17,361 bases of DNA from an uncultured Selenomonadales bacterium (GCA_937915725.1 CALGGV010000052.1:1-17361), one strand, 5' to 3'. Numbered from the stretch's first letter, positions 6,168 through 14,890 are shown. Numbers and translations are program-made. The notes: generated from the sequence alone by a model not told the origin.

Positions 6168-6966
6168 CTAGAAAAAATTTATAAAAAATATGCGCGTTTT
6201 TATAATGCCGACAAGCGAACCGGAAATTTGGATAGTATCGTTGGAATTGTAGCCGTAGATAGAATCATTGGCACCTTGGTAATGAGTGAACTAAATGAGA
6301 GGTGCCGTTGCCGTAAATAATATTATCGCCGGTACCTAAGCTGATAACGTTAGAAATTGCGCCCGCAATGGAAATATAATCATTGCCGCCTTTAGCGTCG
6401 ATAGTTGCTCCATAATAACTGCTTGTTATTGTCTCATCGTTATCCGTTCCTTTTATCAAATTCCCGCCAATAGAATAAATAATTTTCGTACCGTCAACAC
6501 TCAAAAAAATATCGCCACCGCTTATCCTTTCAAGCAAAATATTTGTAATATTTTCGCCGTTTGTAAGAGTACGAGTTGTATCATTGCCTACAACTGGACT
6601 TGTTATTTGAGTTTGCGCGTCGCTGATAGTATTTGAGCCATAGTTTGTTTTTATCGTTGTATTTTTGCTGTCCAAAAGTAAATTAACAGCAGAATTGAAA
6701 GAAACATTATAATCTGAGACAGAAAGAGAAATTTGAGTTTCAGAATCGACAGCCGGTACGGTTACTTTTTTATTTTCAAGAGTGGGGGCAGAATTAACAC
6801 CGCCAATTTTTATGTAAGGCGAAACATTTTTATAAACTTTGCCGTAAGTGTAAAAATCGCTGTCTTGTTGCCAGTCCTCACTTTCAAGCATTCCTTGAAA
6901 TTCATTGCGTATCTGCGGAAATTTGAATTGAATCTTTCGCAAGTTTTGAAATTTTTTCTGCGCCAT
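6168..6966 (-). pseudogene. Repeat-rich surface/RTX-like protein, frameshifted near its 3' end
   Basis: The uninterrupted part (6265-6966) encodes 233 aa. After an N-terminal segment (YTYGKVYKNVSPYIKIGG) and Ser/Thr-rich strands, the C-terminal third has GTDNDETITSSYYGATIDA, KGGNDYISI and LGTGDNIIYGNG, resembling hemolysin-type calcium-binding nonapeptides. The frame is broken near 6275. In the next frame the pattern resumes as GANDSIYGYNSNDTIQISGS, then drifts to a stop at 6168. Removing one base around CACTCATTACC rejoins the two. The ATG at 6966 overlaps the upstream gene by 65 bases; an alternative start is the ATG at 6891, or the two genes may once have been one. Repeat proteins of this kind are common on cell surfaces. 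Here it sits at the end of a phage tail region, so a tail-borne adhesin is also possible. Confidence 0.6.
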
Positions 6967-7168
6967 CGATTTTTTTCACAAAGACAATTTTTTCAGAATC
7001 AGTGCAACTTTTGCCGAAAATGCTACAACGTCTGTCCTTCACAATCACGCACTCGGCATCTTTTTCGCTTGCAGAAATCCAACTGTTATTTTCAGGATTA
7101 AATTTTGAATAAATCAGCGAATCAGTTTCACTCAAAATTTCGCCCGTCATTGAAATAATTTGGTACAT
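6902..7168 (-). CDS. Small phage tail-associated protein
   Basis: 88 aa, with GAGGTGG before the ATG and starting 9 bases after the restored stop of the long fibre gene (7178). The start MYQIISMTGEILSETDSLIYSKFN and the later CSIFGKSCTDSEKIVFVKKIDG resemble small proteins that often follow tail fibre genes in Firmicutes prophages ('MYQVISM.G...', 'LL GK.L.GAE.V.L...DGA'). I recall the family only by pattern and know no biochemical role. Its stop TGA overlaps an ATG, and sensible sequence (NEFQGMLESEDWQ) continues in another frame, so a frameshift may have detached a longer C-terminus now read as the start of the next gene. Confidence 0.55.
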   Translation of the reverse strand: MYQIISMTGEILSETDSLIYSKFNPENNSWISASEKDAECVIVKDRRCSIFGKSCTDSEKIVFVKKIDGAEKISKLAKDSIQISADTQ

Positions 7169-7177
7169 TTTGCCACC

Positions 7178-9667
7178 TCACGAAATTACAAAACAAGGAA
7201 TAACTCCCTGCGAATAAAGCACGTTGTAGGTATTTTCAACGCCGCTAATGTCAACTCGACAAAAACTCGTATCATTGATAGCTTGAGGAGTTCTAAGCCA
7301 CCAATAACAAGGCGTTGAATTTCACCGTTATAGATTTTTTCAGTGTCGGTTGCAGTTGGTTTTTCAAGTTCGAGTTTATCAATTTGCCACGTGAAACTGT
7401 TTGAATTATCCTCAAAAACAAAATTTTCAGTAGGGATGGCATAGGCGGTATAAATTCCGGCGTCGATTCTATTTTCAAAGTCGCTGCTAAAAATCATTTT
7501 CGTAGAATCATAAATTAACAGTGTTGGAGATTGAATTTCACCGCTATAAATTAATTTGCCGCTTTGAATTGGCAACGGAATAACGGCTTTATCTATTTTC
7601 CAAATTTGGCGGCGCGGAGTTCGTGAATCGTCGCTCCACGTAAATTTCCAATGGGCGTAAAAGTAACCGCGTAGGATTTGGCGTCAACGCCCGTAATTTC
7701 ACCGCTGATTAAAAGTTTTGCAGGATCGTAATTTTTCCAAATTGGGCGAAGTTCGCCGCTTGTATAATAAAGTTTGCCGTCCTGTTCCGGCGTGGCGTAA
7801 ATAATTTCTCGCTGTGAAGTTGAAAAGTGTTAATTGCGCCGTAACCAATTTCTTTACCGGTTGACTGCCCTTTCAAAATGTAATATTCAGCCAAAATTTC
7901 AGCTGTCGGTAAAGTTTTGGCAAACAAAGTAATAAATCCTTCAGAAATTTTCAACAGTTGCGCACAAGCCGCAAATTATCGCCACGCCGTGACTTTCCGG
8001 CGCAAGATTTATGTTGAAGATGTTATTCGGTGTTACGCCTTCGATTGCCCAAAAGTAAGCGTAGTTAAAATTTTCGTGGTCGGAATTAATTTGCCAGTCA
8101 ACAGTTGAAATTGTGATTGAAATTTTTTCAAATTTAGGAAGATATTTTTCAGCAATGACATTACCTGCAGAATCTTTTGTAGCTTTAATTGCCGCACCAA
8201 CAGTAATTTCGTCAAGATTATTTTTGCCCGTGCCGCCATTTTCAACTTTCAAAATCCCCGTAACCCCAACAGAAATATTTCCTGAGCCGTCAAAATTTGC
8301 GGCAGAATTACTTTCTAAATTTGTTTGAATCGTGCAAACATTTGAAAGTTTATCTGCAATAGCGGCAGGATCTGCGCGAGTTGAAGTTTTGGCGTTGCCG
8401 TCGAGTTCAGCTTAATAGTGGTAGGAAGTTTCAAAGAAATATTTTCTGTACCGTCAAAATTAATTTCCGTGCCGTTGTTTTCACCATCTGAAATTTTAAA
8501 TTTTCTAGCCGTTTGAAGTTTTGAAACGGTATCTGCATTCCCGCTCAAACTTGCTTTTATTTTTGAAGGCAGATTAAGTAAAATGTTTTGCGAGCCGTCA
8601 AAATTAGTTTCAATACCGTTATTTTCTCCGTCAGTGATCGTGATAGTTTTAGCGTTTTCAAATTTAGTGGCAGTTGAAGAATTGCCGACAACATTAACTT
8701 TCAAAGTTTTAGGAAGTTTCAAAGTTATATTTTCCGTACGTCAAAATTAATTTCTTCGCCGCTGTTAGCCGAATAAAAATCTTGTACTTTAAATTTTCTA
8801 GCCGTTTGAAGTTTTGAGGCGGTAGCAGAATTGCCGGTACATTCTTTGGCGGTTGTTGCGCTTACGGCGTTTTTAGTTTTGCCGAGCGCGTCAAGCGTAT
8901 TTCTTGCCGTTACAGCGGTTGCATCATCAAGCAGACTCCTTGCCAATGCTGTTAAATTCGTTGTTTCATAAACGTTGCTTGCCTTTGTGTAAATCATTTT
9001 GTCTGAACTTGTCAGTAAATTTGAAATTGAAGTTAAGGCGGCGTGTTTAGGTTGTTTTTGAGAAAGTGCATTGGCGATTGTGGTTGCAAAATTGGCGTCC
9101 TTGTTAATTGCAACAGAAAGTTCAACAAGCGTATCCAAAGTTTCTGGAGCCGCGCCAACAAGTCGTCGTATCGCCTCTGCAACAAACGCTGTAGTTGCAA
9201 CTTGTTGACTATCGTTATTTGGTTCTGCAGTTGGAGTTTGCGGCGTGCCTTTCAATTCTGGACTGTTAAGCGGCGCGTAAGTTTCAGTAATGACATTGCC
9301 GGAAAAATTTTGTTGCGCCTTTGTTGCAGAATCAGCCGTGCCGGTCAAATTGATATTTTGCGAGCCGTCAAAATTTGTACTTCTGCCGGTGTTTACAGCC
9401 AAATAATCTTAAATGCTGATAGTGCGCGGATTTAAAAGTTTGGTTGCGGTTGTGGCGTTTCCAACATTGTTACCCGTGCCGCCGTTTGCAATTTCTAAAA
9501 CGCCCGTAACACCAACATTTATATCAGCCGAGCCGTTGAAATTTGCGGCGTTTGTATTTGATAAATCAGTTTGAATTTTCCTTGCTTTTCATTTGCGCCC
9601 ATTGTGACAATTTTGCACAGTGTTTAGAGCAATATCGTTGATTGCCGTATTTCTCTTCCACAGTCAT
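7178..9667 (-). pseudogene. Long phage tail fibre gene with repeats and Ig-like C-terminus, multiply frameshifted
   Basis: Pieces in different frames join into one protein of roughly 830 aa starting at the ATG at 9667 (MTVEE...). The N-terminal part has NGGTG motifs and fibre-like NFDGSQNI repeats. The middle has an ALSQKQPKHAALTSISNLL stretch, typical of fibre shafts, and three repeats of the type KLQTARKFKISDGENNGTE with INFDGTENISLKLP. The C-terminal part has Ig-like units ending SDDSRTPRRQIWKIDKA and FVFEDNSNSFTWQIDKLE. I place frame breaks near 9650, 9615, 9583, 8738, 8407, 7985, 7818, 7640 and 7283, plus an in-frame TAA at 9409-9411. At 8738 the cause is visible: the sister repeat at about 8450 reads ACCGTCAAAA on the plus strand where this copy reads ACGTCAAAA. 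Its role would be receptor binding at the tail tip. As read here it cannot be made in full. Confidence 0.75.
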
Positions 9668-9695
9668 AAAAAATCACTCTTCTGTGTTTGACAAA

Positions 9696-9743
9696 ACACG
9701 CCCGAGTGAATATAATTTAAATGACTTAAATTTTCGGACGTGT
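9696..9743 (-). terminator. Large hairpin between capsid and fibre genes
   Basis: ACACGCCCGA (9696-9705) pairs with TCGGACGTGT (9734-9743) over 10 bp with one G-U pair. Inside it, AATTTA/TAAATT forms a second stem. On the minus strand it is followed only by TTTTG, so it may be a weak terminator or a processing site controlling late-gene transcription after the capsid gene. Confidence 0.45.
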
Positions 9744-9816
9744 GTTATTTATTAAGCAATTAAACTTTAACACGAATGAATGTGTAAGTCAAAAGCTTTT
9801 TATAGAAAAAATTTTT

Positions 9817-10608
9817 TTATTTTGTCGCGCCTGTTTCAGTTCTTGAAATTCTGGCGCACTGATGAATTACAACGCCGTCATACATACCGAGTGCGCCGCT
9901 GAAAATTGGATTTTCTTTGCCGCGAATGTTTTGCTGTGCGTTTATCCAAATTTCGTCTGCCATTAAGTCTCGCGCCTGCCATTGGTCGATAATCATAACG
10001 TAAGTATCGATACCGTCAATGCGCACGGGCTTAATCATTGTGTTTTCGTCAGCAAGCGCAATTCTTTTAGCCTTGCCAATTAATTTTGTACTGAAAGTAT
10101 CAGCCGCGCCGATTGAATTTTCACTTGTTGCCGTGCCGCCGTAAACAATCCTGTCGGGCGTTGGATCTGTTGAAAGTTCACTGAAAATTTTCTTGTCGAT
10201 ATAATCAGCAAACCATTTTGAAAGAGCAGTGCGAGCGTCTTTTCTCATATCAAGTCGGACTTTCTTTTCTTCCATTTTGCCTTTGATTCTTACGCCGTTT
10301 CTGATTTGGTCGATAGTTACGATAAAATCACGGTAAATCAGCTCTTCTTCGTTGCCTTCCAAAATGTTATCGCCTGTAACACCCGCGCCGGACAAAGGCA
10401 TTAAAAGTGGAATATGAATTGTATCACCGGCAGATTTTTTTAGTTCTTCCTTGATTTGGATAATATTTTCAGGCGAATTGCCGGTAAATTGATTGAAGAA
10501 AGATTTTTGCATACCTGCAGAAAAAGTCGATTTTTCCCACGCTTGAAGTCTCAATTCGGGCGTTATTTCAGTCGGCGCGGTTAAAGCGAAAAGTTGTAAA
10601 TCAATCAT
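9817..10608 (-). CDS. Major capsid protein, N4-gp56 family, apparently C-terminally short
   Basis: 263 aa in one frame. The N-terminal MIDLQLFA start, the Trp-rich LQAWEKSTFSAGMQKSFF, the block GDTIHIPLLMPLSGAGVTGD, NILEGNEEELIYRDFIVTID, QIRNGVRIKGKMEEKKVRLDM and the later VMIIDQWQARDLMADEIWI fit N4-gp56 family capsid proteins. These build the procapsid shell on a scaffold, and the scaffold gene lies directly upstream. Family members usually run to 300 aa or more and continue past the MYDGVVIHQC region. Here the protein ends at GATK and no matching sequence follows in any frame before the fibre gene, so the C-terminal part seems lost through a deletion. The ribosome site is weak (AGAAAG), and the gene starts 16 bases after the scaffold stop. 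Confidence 0.8.
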   Translation of the reverse strand: MIDLQLFALTAPTEITPELRLQAWEKSTFSAGMQKSFFNQFTGNSPENIIQIKEELKKSAGDTIHIPLLMPLSGAGVTGDNILEGNEEELIYRDFIVTIDQIRNGVRIKGKMEEKKVRLDMRKDARTALSKWFADYIDKKIFSELSTDPTPDRIVYGGTATSENSIGAADTFSTKLIGKAKRIALADENTMIKPVRIDGIDTYVMIIDQWQARDLMADEIWINAQQNIRGKENPIFSGALGMYDGVVIHQCARISRTETGATK

Positions 10609-10623
10609 TTAGTTTCTTTCTTT

Positions 10624-11573
10624 CTAAAGTCTGAGTAATATTTTTTGGTAATTGGGCGGGATTTTGTTCCACGATTTATTTTGGAGCATTTCAGCAAGTG
10701 CCGCCTGTGAAACGCCGCCGCTGCTTGTGCCGTTAATTTGGCTTGTGCGCGGGAAATTATTTGGAGCAGGTTTAGTTTTTGGCTTAGGTTGCAAATTTTG
10801 AGGTTGTCCGCTTTCAAACGCCAATTTTGCCCTTGAAAAATAATTTTGAACAACCATAACATCAGCAGGCGAGGCGGTATTGTTTCTGATTCTTGCGTAA
10901 GATTCAAGAATAACCTGCTTATCAATGTCAGATTGCGCGTTGAAAAAATCTGTTTCAGCGTACCTTTGAACGGCGTTAAAATTATCAACCGCCTGTTGTT
11001 GTGCAACGTAATTGTTGTAGTTGCTGATAGTTTGTCTGCGTAAATAATTGCCTCTGAAATTTTTTTGCGTGATTCCAACGAGAAATTTTGGGGTCGTCGT
11101 CATCAAGATAATCAAGCCCATCAACGTCTTCCTTTGAAAGTCCGCTAATTTGCATTGCCGTTTGATTTATTGCGTAGTCAATTTGTTTTGTAAAATTTTC
11201 GTCGATTGATGGCGGCTGAAATTGCGGCGCGGGTTGCTGCGGTTGTTGTTGAGGCGGCGAAAAATTTTGTTGTGGTTGAGAATTTAAATCGCCGTAACGT
11301 TCACGATAAGCCGTCAAAAGTTTTTCGGTTTCGTTTTGCTTATCGTTGACTTCCTTAAATCTTGAGTAGGGAATGGTAACATTGTCGGCAGGCGCGGGAT
11401 TTTCGTTTTTTTTCAGTTTCAGTTTCTGCGGATTGTTGCATTATTCCACGTGCAATATCTTCGAGAATGCCCTCAAGGTCTGCAGGAATTTCTGAATTTT
11501 CGTTTGCAGTTTCTTCTGCGCCGTCCAAAACGTCGCCGTATTCTTTTTCGTCAGTCAAAATTTTTTCCAACAT
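10624..11573 (-). pseudogene. Phage scaffold protein, two frameshifts
   Basis: Reading starts at ATG 11573 (MLEKILTDEKEYGDVLDGAEE), is acidic, then breaks at a run of eight A (minus strand; 11406-11413). Dropping one A continues as NENPAPADNVTIPYSRFKE, a segment typical of scaffold proteins, then a Gln/Pro-rich stretch (QQNFSPPQQQPQQPAPQFQP), KQIDYAINQTAMQISGLSKE and DYLDDDDPK. A second break lies between about 11016 and 11060, after ISRWNHAKKFQRQLF. Beyond it the frame gives NYNNYVAQQQAVDNFNAVQR and a C-terminus ending NYQKILLRL at 10624. The restored length is about 316 aa. An acidic N-terminus, a disordered middle and position just before the capsid gene all fit a scaffold that guides capsid assembly. 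It is not functional as written unless the breaks are sequence errors. Confidence 0.7.
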
Positions 11574-11584
11574 TGAAAATCTTC

Positions 11585-11779
11585 CTAAATTTTTATACCG
11601 TTGTAAAGTGCAACAAGTGAATTGTACGTTTCTTCCGGCTTAGAAACGCGCCGGTCGTTTATGTCTTCGATAATTTTTAAACCGAGTTTTGCAAGTTCAA
11701 CCCGCAATTTTTCAATCCAAATTTTGGAGTCTGAATCTTGAATTGTTTCTTGAAAATCAGAGTCAATTTTTTTTGCCAT
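11585..11779 (-). CDS. Small phage protein of unknown function
   Basis: 64 aa (MAKKIDSDFQETIQDSDSKI, then WIEKLRVELAKLGLKIIEDI). GGAAGG precedes the ATG, it starts 4 bases after the endolysin stop and ends 11 bases before the scaffold gene. It is charged and mostly helical, has no signal peptide or membrane segment, and is not recognised. In many phages terminase and portal genes lie between the lysis and scaffold genes; here only this small gene does. The frame is intact and ends in a Leu/Ile-rich helix (NSLVALYNGIKI). Confidence 0.6.
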   Translation of the reverse strand: MAKKIDSDFQETIQDSDSKIWIEKLRVELAKLGLKIIEDINDRRVSKPEETYNSLVALYNGIKI

Positions 11780-11783
11780 AAAA

Positions 11784-12688
11784 TCAACCTTCCCAATAAA
11801 TTTTAGAATTTTTGCCGCCGTCTCTTATGTCAACGTGAATGAAATTGCTGTCTTCGTAAATTCCGATTCCGTCAAAAGGCAGTTGGTCAACGTACCATTT
11901 GAACTCGCCAAAAGATAGTTGTTTTGGGCAGGAAATGCCAGCCGCGTTTTCTTGCACGTGTTGAGAATTTTCGACGCCGCCAACGTTTTTGTTGTGAATT
12001 TCGCAACGATAAACGCTGTTAATGTACAAAGGATAACCGCCAATGTTGTAACGGAGTTGCTCCAACAACTCAATCAAGTGCGGATTAATTTTCAATTTGC
12101 CGCAATGTTTACAGGAAAATTCATTTTCAGCAAAATGCTCGCTTAACATTCCAGCCTTAGATTTAAATTTCGGTGGCTCGGCGGGCGCGTCAACAATATC
12201 TGCATTTTTGTACCTGTACCAATGCGCTTTTGAAACGATAATGTCAAGATAATCCTGTAACATATTGCAGGGGCAGGAAGTGCCGCGCAAGCCGTCGGGG
12301 GCAACTTCCCTATGCCCCAAAATGTGATTTCGATTTACCGGAATGTTATACTATTCGCACAGATCAGCGATAAGAATTGCGCAACTTTCAATTTGTTTTT
12401 CAGTCGGCAAATTGTAAGTGAAACAGCCACTCAAATGTATTCCTATCGAATCAGAGTTTGCGCCGTAAGCGTGAGAGCCTACCGCCCAAATTGAACGCCC
12501 GCGCTCAATCGTGCCGTCTTTCCTAATTACGAAATGATAACCAATCCCCGAATAACCCGCGTCAAGATGCCAACTGTGAATCTCTTCTGTATAAGCGTCA
12601 ATATCCGCACCGCCCGTGTGAGACATGATGATTCTTTTTGTAGATTTTCTTGCTGTCAATAAATTTGTAAATTTAAAAAATTTTTCAC
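11784..12688 (-). pseudogene. Two-domain endolysin: amidase plus M15-type peptidase, interrupted by an amber stop
   Basis: The N-terminal part is an amidase of the PGRP/Amidase_2 family: RKSTKRIIMSHTGGADIDAY, GIGYHFVIRKDGTIERGR, WAVGSHAYGANSDSIGIHLSG, and after the stop GHREVAPDGLRGTSCPC, supplying the His and Cys zinc ligands. The C-terminal part, after a linker, is M15_3-like: NEFSCKHCGKLKINPHLIELL, YINSVYRCEIHNKNVGGVEN, SQH and FIHVDIRDGG. It would cut peptidoglycan during lysis. A TAG (12353-12351) lies in frame between DLCE and YNIPVNRNHILG; Gln or Lys would fit there. The natural start is probably GTG at 12688, overlapping the holin stop, with one base missing before NLLTARKSTK. Two metal sites look damaged: the usual H-H-T is S-H-T, and the M15 motif 'H-x3-x-A-x-D' reads HVQENAAG, with Gly in place of Asp. 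Confidence 0.8.
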
Positions 12689-12978
12689 TTATCTTTGCCT
12701 TTGTCAAGTGAAACACTCATTTTACCGTGCGATAAGTTGAATTTTATTTTGTACAATTCCTCACGCAAAAATTGTTCAAGCGCGTTTAATCTGTTTTTTT
12801 GCGCCAGCATTCGTGCGTCAATTAAATCTACGTGCCTTGAAATATCGCCAATTACGCCCGTTAAACTTTTGATTGAATCAGTCAATTCTTGCATTTTTCC
12901 AATCCCCTTAAAAATCAGCACAAAACACATTGCGCCCAAAACGCCGAACTCCATTAACTTTGGAAGGTCTTCAATCAT
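12685..12978 (-). CDS. Small membrane protein, probable holin (BhlA/XhlA-like)
   Basis: 97 aa from the ATG at 12978, chosen because GAAAGGAGG lies 8 bases upstream; an in-frame GTG further up sits too close to that site. One hydrophobic helix near residues 10-25 (FGVLGAMCFVLIFKGIG) is followed by a long amphipathic, coiled-coil-like region (LTDSIKSLTGVIGDISRHVD, LNALEQFLREELYKIK) and a Lys-rich tail. A single N-terminal membrane helix plus coiled coil directly before an endolysin is the layout of BhlA/XhlA-type holins, which permeabilise the membrane and let the endolysin act. Its TGA overlaps the presumed GTG start of the endolysin. The assignment rests on layout and context. Confidence 0.6.
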   Translation of the reverse strand: MIEDLPKLMEFGVLGAMCFVLIFKGIGKMQELTDSIKSLTGVIGDISRHVDLIDARMLAQKNRLNALEQFLREELYKIKFNLSHGKMSVSLDKGKDK

Positions 12979-13008
12979 TAAAATCACCTCCTTTCAGCAA
13001 AAATTTTT

Positions 13009-13382
13009 CTATTCGTTGAAAAGATTTTCAATATCTGAATCAGCGGCGATTGCTGAAGTGAAGGGGATAAAATTTCACCGTTGAAAGTGTAAATGACTTT
13101 GTAGCCGGATTCTAAGTCGATATAAATTTTGCCCGCCTCGCCGACAATTTCTGCCGCGCCCTTTTCGCCGTTATCGTCAACAAAATATTTCGTGTTTTCG
13201 GTGTCGCTTGTGTCAACGTGCATTTTTATAATTTCAATTCCGATATCTGTTTGAATTTTTTCAGATTTAATTTTTCCTTCGCCGTCCACAAAATTTTCAA
13301 TTTGCATAAATTTTTCAACGTTGGCAGCATCTTGCTTTTCTTTAAATTTTGCAAGTTGGTTAATGTCAACTAATTTTGTCAT
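13009..13382 (-). pseudogene. Phage appendage protein related to the neighbouring fibre, one frameshift near the C-terminus
   Basis: The ATG at 13382 follows AAAGGAG; the in-frame GTG at 13391 is too close to that site. The protein begins MTKLVDINQLAKFKEKQDAA and contains GEAGKIYIDLESGYKVIYTF. Both parts match the next upstream gene (FVDLNGLRTFKTKQNEYNLE and GERGKIYVDLAATVDGSYRY), so the two share an N-terminal virion-attachment or oligomer domain. The frame changes after NGEILSP; in the next frame the sequence reads TSAIAADSDIENLFNE and stops at TAG 13009, a sensible end. One base difference near CCCCTTCACTTC repairs it. This TAG acting as a true stop argues against TAG being read as an amino acid in this phage. 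Confidence 0.6.
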
Positions 13383-13406
13383 TTTCAGCACTCCTTTAAA
13401 TTCAAA

Positions 13407-13432
13407 AAGGCAGGAAAAAAATTCCCTGCCTT
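13407..13432 (-). terminator. Intrinsic terminator, probably two-way
   Basis: AAGGCAGG (13407-13414) and CCTGCCTT (13425-13432) are perfect inverted repeats, with a few more A-T pairs inside. A T run follows on the minus strand and a T-rich stretch on the plus strand. It separates the two related fibre/appendage genes. Confidence 0.65.
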
Positions 13433-13470
13433 CCTTTTATTTTGTAAAAAAAATTTTATGCGAAAAACCC

Positions 13471-14427
13471 TTAAATGTCGGCTGTTGGAACTGCGCTTAA
13501 AGAGGCGGCGTCAAGCGGCGTATAATCAAGCGCACTTGTAACATTGCTACTGCTAAGGCTAATCGTGCCGTCGTCAATCGTAATATTGTTTCCAATTTGC
13601 ACAACGCCACTTTGCGCGGCGGTTGCCGTGTTTACACTGAAAGTGCCGTTAGCGTCAACATTGACATTTGTACCGGCTTTGGCAAGTCCAATAACTGAAT
13701 CAGACGCTGTTGCAGCAGAAATTACACCATCTGCGATTGAAATATTACTTCCAACTTGTACAAGCTCTTTTTCATTTGTAGTTGCAATTTTTACATCGAC
13801 CGTTCCATCTGTAACATCCAAATTTGTACCAACTTTCAAAATTCCTGTGTCAGCTTTACTGCCGGTTTTAACAGAAATTGTACCGTTGGTGTTGTCAATA
13901 TTTGTACCGGTTTTAACTACACCGAGAATTTCAGAAGTTGCTGTTGCAACGCTGATAATTCCCGCGTCAACGTCGATATTGCCGCCAATTTGAACAACGC
14001 CCAAAGAATTTTTTGTAGCGGGCGTTGTTAATGCTGTACCGAGTTCGTCTTTTTTGGCGTAAGTTGTGATAATCGGGTTGCCGTTGGCGTCGTTTACGGC
14101 TTTATCTGCGGTTGAAACGTTGTTAGCGATTTTTACATAATTGGAACCGGAATATCTGTAGGAGCCGTCAACCGTTGCCGCCAAATCAACATAAATTTTG
14201 CCGCGTTCGCCGGTAATTGATTGAGTTTTTGCCGCGTCAGAATAAAAAGTTACAACGCCTTCAACTTCGGTAATGTAGCCTTCGATAACATCATCTACAA
14301 AAGAAGGGAGTTGCTCCGCCGTAATTTTGCCGCCTGAAAGTGAGGCGAAATGTTCAAGATTATATTCGTTTTGCTTAGTTTTGAAAGTTCTCAAGCCGTT
14401 TAAATCTACAAATTGAATGTTTGGCAT
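13471..14427 (-). CDS. Phage tail fibre/appendage protein with six 26-residue repeats
   Basis: 318 aa, uninterrupted. The N-terminal domain (about 1-100) contains FVDLNGLRTFKTKQNEYN and GERGKIYVDLAATVDGSYRY, also found in the protein encoded just downstream. Residues about 141-292 hold six repeats of roughly 26 aa with the core G-V-V-x-I-G-x-N-I-x-V-x-x-G-x-I-S-V, for example SLGVVQIGGNIDVDAGIISV and QSGVVQIGNNITIDDGTISL. Repeats like these form beta-structured shafts in phage fibres. The C-terminus DYTPLDAASLSAVPTADI is short, so a receptor-binding tip may be missing or supplied by a partner. It starts 2 bases after the restored stop of the upstream gene, with AAAGGGA as ribosome site. Tandem 78-bp units make it prone to changes in repeat number. 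Confidence 0.7.
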   Translation of the reverse strand: MPNIQFVDLNGLRTFKTKQNEYNLEHFASLSGGKITAEQLPSFVDDVIEGYITEVEGVVTFYSDAAKTQSITGERGKIYVDLAATVDGSYRYSGSNYVKIANNVSTADKAVNDANGNPIITTYAKKDELGTALTTPATKNSLGVVQIGGNIDVDAGIISVATATSEILGVVKTGTNIDNTNGTISVKTGSKADTGILKVGTNLDVTDGTVDVKIATTNEKELVQVGSNISIADGVISAATASDSVIGLAKAGTNVNVDANGTFSVNTATAAQSGVVQIGNNITIDDGTISLSSSNVTSALDYTPLDAASLSAVPTADI

Positions 14428-14429
14428 TT

Positions 14430-14890
14430 TTAATCATTCCCTTTCTTATCGCTAATCTGCACTAAAAATTTGTTTTGCCCGTTGAGAGAATCTTTTGGAA
14501 TGCGTAACACGTAAAAATTTTCATTTTCGATAACAGCGGGCGTTGCTAATCGTAAAAATTTTCGTAGTGTCGATTTTTATTTCTGCGCGGGCGATTAAAA
14601 TTTTCGTCAATGAAATTTTCGCCTGTGGAATAATTTTCTTCGTCGACAATTTCTCCAGAAACTGAATCAGTTGTGAAAGGCAAGACCGTAAGTTGAGCCG
14701 TTCCGCCGCCCGTTACTTTTCTTGCGTAAATTTTTTGTCGAATTGTAACTTTTTGAAACGGTTTTAATAAAATTCCCTGCTCGTTTGTGTTGGTAGTAAT
14801 TTCAATGTTGGCGTCGCCGCTTAAATTTTGAAAAAGCACGTAAGTCTCCGAAATTTCCAAAAAATCTTTCGTCAAAATATATTTTTTCAA
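14430..14890 (-). pseudogene. Small phage structural protein, frameshifted C-terminus
   Basis: The best start is TTG at 14890, seven bases after AAGGAGG; the frame also opens further up at a TTG that overlaps the ribosome site. The protein begins MKKYILTKDFLEISETYVLF, QNLSGDANIEITTNTNEQGI, and continues to VTGGGTAQLTVLPFTTD. After ENFIDENF the reading frame breaks. Two one-base shifts restore ARAEIKIDTTKIFTISN and TPAVIENENFYVLRIPKDSL, ending NKFLVQISDKKGND at 14430, two bases from the next ATG. The restored length is about 153 aa. I do not recognise the family; the strand-rich composition and place before fibre genes suggest a tail or baseplate component. Confidence 0.5.

Noticed and set aside
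6733..7101. Plus-strand frame of 122 codons
   Set aside because: Overlaps two minus-strand phage genes, Cys/Arg-rich without motifs, no ribosome site.
12351..12353. TAG recoding (alternative phage genetic code) in the endolysin
   Set aside because: TAG ends other genes at natural ends, for example after DIENLFNE at 13009, and the prophage also has a TAA break and many frameshifts, which favour decay.
13544..13993. Long plus-strand frame opposite the repeat fibre gene
   Set aside because: It mirrors the in-frame 78-bp repeats of the real minus-strand gene, lacks a ribosome site and has no protein-like domain.
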